Source: Micromonospora echinofusca (GTDB lineage Bacteria > Actinomycetota > Actinomycetes > Mycobacteriales > Micromonosporaceae). From it: 64,000 nt of DNA. The translations under genes and the position numbers were made by a program. The notes under the pieces were generated by a model that made no database searches, had not been told where the DNA came from, and saw nothing but the letters and a program-made list of their open reading frames with translations. The stretch covers positions 1,567,501 through 1,631,500 of the forward strand of contig NZ_LT607733.1 of the NCBI RefSeq assembly GCF_900091445.1. Reading direction: 5' to 3'. Below are positions 54,731 through 64,000 of this stretch, in pieces. Position 1 is the stretch's first letter. Each line of letters begins with the position of its first letter.

Positions 54731-54777
54731 TGAGCTGGGGGAATGTGCCGGCGAGGGAAGTTGTCGTACCTCGGGGC

Positions 54778-54783
54778 TAGAGT
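54778..54783 (+). promoter_or_regulatory. Candidate -10 of uvrA
   Basis: TAGAGT about 106 bp before the uvrA GTG. No matching -35 is clear and no LexA-type inverted repeat was seen between 54731 and 54889. Confidence 0.35.
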
Positions 54784-54889
54784 TGCCGAGGCGCCTTTCT
54801 GCGCGCCCACAACCACTCAGACAACCGCTCAGACCAGCCTTGGAGCGGACATTTCCTCCTCATCTTCTTCACCCGGGAGTACACGGACA

Positions 54890-57829
<2,940 letters not shown>

Positions 57830-57896
57830 CGGCGCGCTCCGCCCGGCCGGCCCCGGCCACGCGCCCCGGCCACCGGCGCAGGGGCGGATCGCTGAC

Positions 57897-57935
57897 GGGG
57901 CCACCCGGCGGGCCGACGGCCCACCCGGTGGCCCC
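57897..57935 (+). terminator. uvrA terminator
   Basis: GGGGCCACC and GGTGGCCCC form the base of a stem that continues through mismatches to GGGCC-GAC-GGCCC at the tip. It lies 67 bp after the uvrA stop codon. Confidence 0.6.
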
Positions 57936-58035
57936 GCGGTCGCCGATCGGGTGAACCGTCGGGCAGAGTGATCCGTGTACCCGAGTGTGGCCGCGGATCA
58001 TGACCAGGCGGCGGCAGCCGAGAGAAGGGCGAGGC

Positions 58036-58518
58036 ATGAGTGACGATCAGGGGCTGACCGGGCCGGCGACGCGGACGCGCCGCGCCCTCCTCACGGGCGC
58101 GGGCGCCGTCGGCGCGGCGGTGGTCCTGGCCGCCTGCGGCAGCGACGACTCCGGCGACGGGGCGGCCCCGACCAGCGGCGGCCCGGCGGTGCCCAGCACC
58201 GGTGACGCCGGCGGCGGCGACCGCGAGGGCGCCCAGTCGCTGGCCCGTACGGCCGACATCCCGGTCGGCGGCGGCACCGTCTATCCCGCGCAGGGCGTGG
58301 TGATCACCCAGCCCCGCGAGGGCGAGTTCAAGGGGTTCGACTCCATCTGCACCCACCAGGGCTGCCCGGTGACGAACGTCGACGGCGGCACCATCAACTG
58401 CACCTGCCACTTCAGCAAGTTCTCGATCGAGGACGGCTCGGTGAAGGGCGGCCCGGCCACCAAGCCGCTCCCGCCGAAGAACGTGAAGGTCACCGGCGAC
58501 CAGATCTCGCTGGCCTGA
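58036..58518 (+). CDS. Tat-exported Rieske [2Fe-2S] lipoprotein
   Basis: 160-aa protein. A Tat-like signal TRTRRALLTGAGAVGAAVV ends in lipobox VLAAC, then a Ser/Gly/Asp linker and a small Rieske domain with cluster ligands CTHQGC and CTCHFS (His replaces nothing; the second motif is CxCH as usual, though Pro of CPCH is Thr). Such Rieske lipoproteins act as membrane-surface electron carriers. No oxidoreductase partner or cytochrome gene is adjacent, so its partner is unknown. GAGAAGGGCGAGG lies upstream of ATG 58036. Confidence 0.9.
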   Translation: MSDDQGLTGPATRTRRALLTGAGAVGAAVVLAACGSDDSGDGAAPTSGGPAVPSTGDAGGGDREGAQSLARTADIPVGGGTVYPAQGVVITQPREGEFKGFDSICTHQGCPVTNVDGGTINCTCHFSKFSIEDGSVKGGPATKPLPPKNVKVTGDQISLA

Positions 58519-58528
58519 CCGGCGGAGC

Positions 58529-58549
58529 GGGGCCGCCAGCCCCGGCCCC
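58529..58549. terminator. Hairpin between Rieske and MFS genes
   Basis: Arms GGGGCCG and CGGCCCC with a 7-nt loop in a 48-bp convergent gap. Confidence 0.5.
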
Positions 58550-58566
58550 ATGGCCGCCGGCCCCGG

Positions 58567-59847
58567 TCACTCTGTCGTGGCGTTCGCACCGGCCCTCGGC
58601 CGCCCGCCGGCCGCCCGCGGCGGGTCGCGCAGGGCGGCGGGCGGCAGGCGCCGTTCCAGCAGCAGGACGCCGACGACGCCGAGGGCGTTGAGCAGCGCCA
58701 GCGCCAGCCAGGGCGCGGCGGTGCCGACCTCGTACAGGGTGCCGAAGAAGGCCGGCGCGACCATCGAGGCGAGGGCGAACGAGTACTGGAAGGCCGCCAG
58801 GTAGCGGCCCCGGGCGGCGACCGGTGCGGCGGCGGCGGCCAGCGCGGCGGAGGCCGGCGCGTGCACCACCTCCGCGACGGTGAACAGCAGCGTCGCCGCG
58901 ACCAGCAGCGCGGCCACCACGCCGAGGCGCCCCGGACCGAGGGTGGCCATGGCGACTCCCCAGACCGTCCACAGGGCCGCCGCCAGCGCGACCGCGCGGG
59001 TGCGGCGGTGGCGCGGCAGGCGGGTGCCGACGGGTGCGGACAGCAGGGCGACGAGGAAGGCGTTGCCGGCCAGGACGGCGGAGGTCAGCCACGCGGGACC
59101 CCGCAGGTCCGTGAGCATCACCGTCGGCAGGGCCAGGCCGAGCATCATGCTGCTCAGCGCGAAGACGGTGTTCAGGCCGATGAGGGCGAGGAACGGGCGC
59201 TCCCGGACCAGCGTCGCGTACCCGCCCCGGCCGGATCCCGCCGGCCCACCGGCGGGCGGCGGGATGCGTACGCACGCCGCGATCAGCACCGCGGCGAGGG
59301 CGAAGCAGGCCGCCGCCGCGTAGGCCACCGCGCGGTAGGTCGCCGCCCGTCCGTCGGCCACCACCACCCCGGTGGTCAGGCCCCCGACCGCCAGCCCGGC
59401 GGTACGGGCGCCGTTGCTGATCGCGTACCAGGTGTCGCGGGTCCAGCCGCCCGGGCTGCCGTCGGCGTGGTCGGCGACCGCCGTGAAGACGGTGGACCAG
59501 AAGAACCGCACTCCGACGGCGACCAGCGCCGCCGCCACGAAGACGCCGACGGGGCCCCGCACCCAGGCGTACGCCAGATAGCCGGCCGCCTGGAGCAGTT
59601 GCGAGGCGACGACCACCGGCAGCGCCCCCACCCGGTCCGCCAGCGACCCCGCCCACAGCGGTACCGGCAGGGTGAGCACCGTGGCCGCGCTGAGCAGCAC
59701 CCCGAGCAGCGCCAGGGGCACGTCGGTCAGCCGCAGGAAGTAGACCAGCGACAGGGGCAGGAAGAGCCCGTTGCCGATGGAGTCGACGGTGAGCGCCGCC
59801 ACGAGGACCGCGCCCCCTCGGCTGCGTCCCCCGGGGTGTGCGCCCAT
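58567..59847 (-). CDS. MFS transporter
   Basis: 426-aa permease with 12 predicted helices. [20 protein letters not shown] near the start, the loop 2-3 motif [20 protein letters not shown] and the loop 8-9 [20 protein letters not shown] fit drug/metabolite efflux MFS. No regulator or enzyme neighbour hints at a substrate. Confidence 0.88.
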   Translation of the reverse strand: MGAHPGGRSRGGAVLVAALTVDSIGNGLFLPLSLVYFLRLTDVPLALLGVLLSAATVLTLPVPLWAGSLADRVGALPVVVASQLLQAAGYLAYAWVRGPVGVFVAAALVAVGVRFFWSTVFTAVADHADGSPGGWTRDTWYAISNGARTAGLAVGGLTTGVVVADGRAATYRAVAYAAAACFALAAVLIAACVRIPPPAGGPAGSGRGGYATLVRERPFLALIGLNTVFALSSMMLGLALPTVMLTDLRGPAWLTSAVLAGNAFLVALLSAPVGTRLPRHRRTRAVALAAALWTVWGVAMATLGPGRLGVVAALLVAATLLFTVAEVVHAPASAALAAAAAPVAARGRYLAAFQYSFALASMVAPAFFGTLYEVGTAAPWLALALLNALGVVGVLLLERRLPPAALRDPPRAAGGRPRAGANATTE

Positions 59848-59911
59848 GTCCCCCGTGCCCCCTCGCGTCTGCCCGGCCAGGGGCGGATGCTAGCCGGGAG
59901 CGGCTCCGGCG

Positions 59912-60005
59912 GCACCGCAATAACCCGGCTTCCGGTGCCGCAACCACCCCGGGCCCCGGCGCCGCGACGCCCGGCTTCCTGCGCCGCAACGACCCCGTGC
60001 CCCGG
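59912..60005. repeat. Imperfect tandem repeats upstream of uvrC
   Basis: Four units of about 20-26 bp, consensus near GCGCCGCAACGACCCGGCTT plus CC. The motif GCGCSGCGACSCCCGG also occurs in the array before uvrA, suggesting a dispersed intergenic repeat family. Fills the gap between the MFS start and the uvrC promoter. Confidence 0.55.
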
Positions 60006-60050
60006 CGTGGGGGCGGAACCGGCGTCCCGGGGGCTGTCGGGGGCTCGGAC

Positions 60051-60056
60051 TACGCT
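60051..60056 (+). promoter_or_regulatory. Leaderless -10 for uvrC
   Basis: TACGCT ends 7 nt before GTG 60064, fixing that start within a frame open for 400 codons upstream. Confidence 0.6.
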
Positions 60057-60063
60057 TGCTGGC

Positions 60064-62070
60064 GTGGCTGACCCCTCGACCTACCGTCCCGCGCCCGGCA
60101 CCATCCCGGAGTCACCGGGGGTCTACCGGTTCCGCGACGGCACCGGCCGGGTGATCTACGTCGGCAAGGCGAAGAACCTGCGCAGCCGGCTCAACTCCTA
60201 CTTTGGCGACATCTGGAACCTGCACGAGCGCACCCGACAGATGGTCACCACCGCCGAGTCGGTGGACTGGGTCACCGTCGGCACCGAGGTCGAGGCGCTC
60301 CAGCAGGAGTTCACGGAGATCAAGCAGTACGACCCGCGCTTCAACGTCCGCTACCGCGACGACAAGTCCTACCCCTACCTCGCGGTCACCCTCGACGAGG
60401 AGTTCCCCCGGTTGCAGGTGATGCGGGGCGCCAAGCGCAAGGGGGTGCGCTACTTCGGGCCCTACTCGCACGCCTGGGCGATCCGCGAGACGCTCGACCT
60501 GCTGCTGCGGGTCTTCCCGGCGCGCACCTGCTCGGCCGGGGTGTTCAAGCGGGCCAGCCAGGTCGGCCGCCCCTGCCTGCTCGGCTACATCGGCAAGTGC
60601 TCGGCCCCCTGCGTCGGCAGCGTCACGCCCGAGCGGCACCGGGAGATCGTCGACGGCTTCTGCGACTTCATGGCCGGGCGCACCGACACGATGGTGCGCC
60701 GGCTGGAGCGGGAGATGACCGACGCCAGCGAGCAGTTGGAGTTCGAGCGGGCGGCCCGGTTGCGCGACGACGTGGCCGCGCTGCGGCGGGCCATGGAGAA
60801 GCAGACCGTCGTGCTCGGCGACGGCACCGACGCCGACGTGGTCGCGTTCGCCGACGACCCCCTCGAGGCGGCCGTGCAGGTCTTCCACGTCCGCGACGGC
60901 CGGGTCCGTGGCCAGCGCGGCTGGGTGGTGGAGAAGACCGAGGAGCTGAGCACGGGCGACCTGGTGCACCACTTCTGCACCCAGGTCTACGGCGGCGAGC
61001 AGGGCGAGGCCGACGTGCCCCGCGAGCTGCTCGTGCCGGCGCTGCCCGCCGACGCTGACGCCCTGGCCGACTGGCTCTCCGGTCACCGGGGCAGCCGGGT
61101 GAGCCTGCGGGTGCCGCAGCGCGGCGACAAGCGGTCCCTGCTGGAGACGGTCGAGCGCAACGCCAAGGACGCCCTCGCCCGGCACAAGCTGCGCCGGGCC
61201 GGCGACCTGACCACCCGGAGCAAGGCGCTCGACGAGATCACCGAGGCGCTCGACATGCGCACCTCGCCGCTGCGCATCGAGTGTTTCGACATCTCGCAGA
61301 TGCAGGGCACCGACGTGGTGGCGAGCATGGTCGTCTTCGAGGACGGGCTGCCGCGCAAGAGCGAATACCGGCGCTTCATCATCCGTGGCGCCACCGACGA
61401 CCTCTCCGCGATGTCCGAGGTGCTGCGCCGCCGTTTCGCCCGCTACCTCGACGCCCGCGCCGAGACCGGCGAGGCGGGCGTCGAGCCGGCCGACGATCCG
61501 GTCGCCCCGGCCGGGCAGCCCGCGCCGATCGAGCCCTCTCAGCCCGACGGGTCCGACGAGCGCACCGTCGGCGCCCTGATCGACCCGACCACCGGCCGGC
61601 CGCGCAGGTTCGCGTACCCGCCGCAGCTGGTGGTGGTCGACGGCGGTGCGCCGCAGGTCGCGGCGGCGGCCCAGGCCCTGGCGGAGCTGGGCATCGACGA
61701 CGTGGCGCTGTGCGGCCTGGCCAAGCGGCTGGAGGAGGTCTGGCTGCCCGACGACGAGTTCCCGGTCATCCTGCCGCGCACCTCGGAGGGGCTCTACCTG
61801 CTGCAGCGGGTACGCGACGAGGCGCACCGCTTCGCCATCACCTTCCACCGGCAGCGGCGCTCCAAGCGGATGACCGAGTCGGCGCTGGACAGGGTGCCCG
61901 GCCTGGGGGAGGTGCGGCGCAAGGCGCTGCTGCGGCACTTCGGCTCGCTCAAGCGCCTCTCCGCGGCCACTGTGGAGGAGATCACCGAGGTGCCGGGCGT
62001 GGGCCGGCGCACCGCCGAGGCGATCCTCGCCGCGCTCGGCGGCGAGGCGAAGGCCCCGGCGGCGGACTGA
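60064..62070 (+). CDS. uvrC: Excinuclease ABC subunit C
   Basis: Dual-incision nuclease (668 aa). GIY-YIG domain: [21 protein letters not shown] Cys-rich zone ([26 protein letters not shown]) and the UVR motif ([20 protein letters not shown]) follow. The RNase H-like half has [20 protein letters not shown] and [14 protein letters not shown], interrupted by an acidic low-complexity insert at about 463-515. The tail carries two helix-hairpin-helix motifs ([30 protein letters not shown]). GTG 60064 is set by the promoter. Confidence 0.97.
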   Translation: MADPSTYRPAPGTIPESPGVYRFRDGTGRVIYVGKAKNLRSRLNSYFGDIWNLHERTRQMVTTAESVDWVTVGTEVEALQQEFTEIKQYDPRFNVRYRDDKSYPYLAVTLDEEFPRLQVMRGAKRKGVRYFGPYSHAWAIRETLDLLLRVFPARTCSAGVFKRASQVGRPCLLGYIGKCSAPCVGSVTPERHREIVDGFCDFMAGRTDTMVRRLEREMTDASEQLEFERAARLRDDVAALRRAMEKQTVVLGDGTDADVVAFADDPLEAAVQVFHVRDGRVRGQRGWVVEKTEELSTGDLVHHFCTQVYGGEQGEADVPRELLVPALPADADALADWLSGHRGSRVSLRVPQRGDKRSLLETVERNAKDALARHKLRRAGDLTTRSKALDEITEALDMRTSPLRIECFDISQMQGTDVVASMVVFEDGLPRKSEYRRFIIRGATDDLSAMSEVLRRRFARYLDARAETGEAGVEPADDPVAPAGQPAPIEPSQPDGSDERTVGALIDPTTGRPRRFAYPPQLVVVDGGAPQVAAAAQALAELGIDDVALCGLAKRLEEVWLPDDEFPVILPRTSEGLYLLQRVRDEAHRFAITFHRQRRSKRMTESALDRVPGLGEVRRKALLRHFGSLKRLSAATVEEITEVPGVGRRTAEAILAALGGEAKAPAAD

Positions 62071-62101
62071 CCGCACCGCCCCGGCTCACGTGCGCCGAGG
62101 G

Positions 62102-62126
62102 CCGGCCGGCTGGCTCCGCCGGCCGG
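62102..62126. terminator. Bidirectional terminator, uvrC and recQ
   Basis: CCGGCCGGC and GCCGGCCGG arms with 7-nt loop between convergent genes. Confidence 0.6.
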
Positions 62127-62129
62127 TGG

Positions 62130-63968
<1,839 letters not shown>

Positions 63969-63974
63969 CCGGGG

Positions 63975-63980
63975 ATTCTA
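63975..63980 (-). promoter_or_regulatory. Leaderless -10 for recQ
   Basis: Minus-strand TAGAAT ends 6 nt before ATG 63968. Confidence 0.6.
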
Positions 63981-64000
63981 CGAACCTCCCCCGACAGCCG

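Overview
The window is chromosomal DNA of a very high-GC actinomycete. Core-gene order (pdtaR, polA, rpsA, coaE-UPF0157, uvrB, with uvrA and uvrC nearby), a mycothiol-dependent enzyme family, a PolA lacking recognisable proofreading residues, GTG/TTG starts and many apparently leaderless promoters suggest Micromonospora or a close relative in Micromonosporaceae. This assignment is inference from gene content and style. No rRNA, insertion sequence, CRISPR array, integrase or complete prophage was seen. I recognise 57 protein genes, one 24-codon candidate ORF and one tRNA gene.

0-8.5 kb: secreted CBM2-PL11 rhamnogalacturonan lyase; LLM-type flavin oxidoreductase; an Lrp/AsnC regulator divergent from a PLP-dependent gamma-lyase/synthase around a short inverted repeat; an HTH-LAGLIDADG protein directly downstream of a tRNA with anticodon CAA but a class-I short variable loop; the ANTAR regulator pdtaR; a beta-propeller-like lipoprotein.

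8.7-16.4 kb: livKHMGF branched-chain amino acid transporter followed without a visible terminator by a three-gene polar amino acid ABC transporter. A strong hairpin plus T-tract sits between livK and livH, and an 18-bp hairpin closes the whole block.

16.5-31 kb: polA, a MerR-controlled SDR operon, DUF2945-DUF3140, Uma2 nuclease-like protein, methyltransferase, rpsA, PadR-GyrI-like pair, coaE fusion, an internally duplicated membrane-anchored protein, uvrB.

31-44 kb: AraC and XRE regulators, VOC protein, SDR, ABM monooxygenase, a TerC-family membrane protein behind a candidate yybP-ykoY manganese riboswitch, a cytosolic muropeptide-recycling pair (L-Ala-D/L-Glu epimerase and NlpC/P60 peptidase), MptpB-like phosphatase, serine hydrolase, typA, and a DedA domain fused to a PAP2 domain whose catalytic residues are gone.

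44-64 kb: MMPL exporter divergent from its MarR regulator and a CocE-type hydrolase, a lone M15-like protein, cold-shock protein, lysine-methyltransferase-like enzyme, second DedA protein, MBL hydrolase with mycothiol-dependent isomerase-family enzyme, rsgA, uvrA, Tat-type Rieske lipoprotein, MFS transporter, uvrC and recQ.

Two themes recur. DNA repair is concentrated here (polA, uvrA, uvrB, uvrC, recQ). Also, at least 13 genes have a TANNNT hexamer ending exactly 6-7 nt before the start codon, which predicts leaderless transcripts and fixes several start codons.
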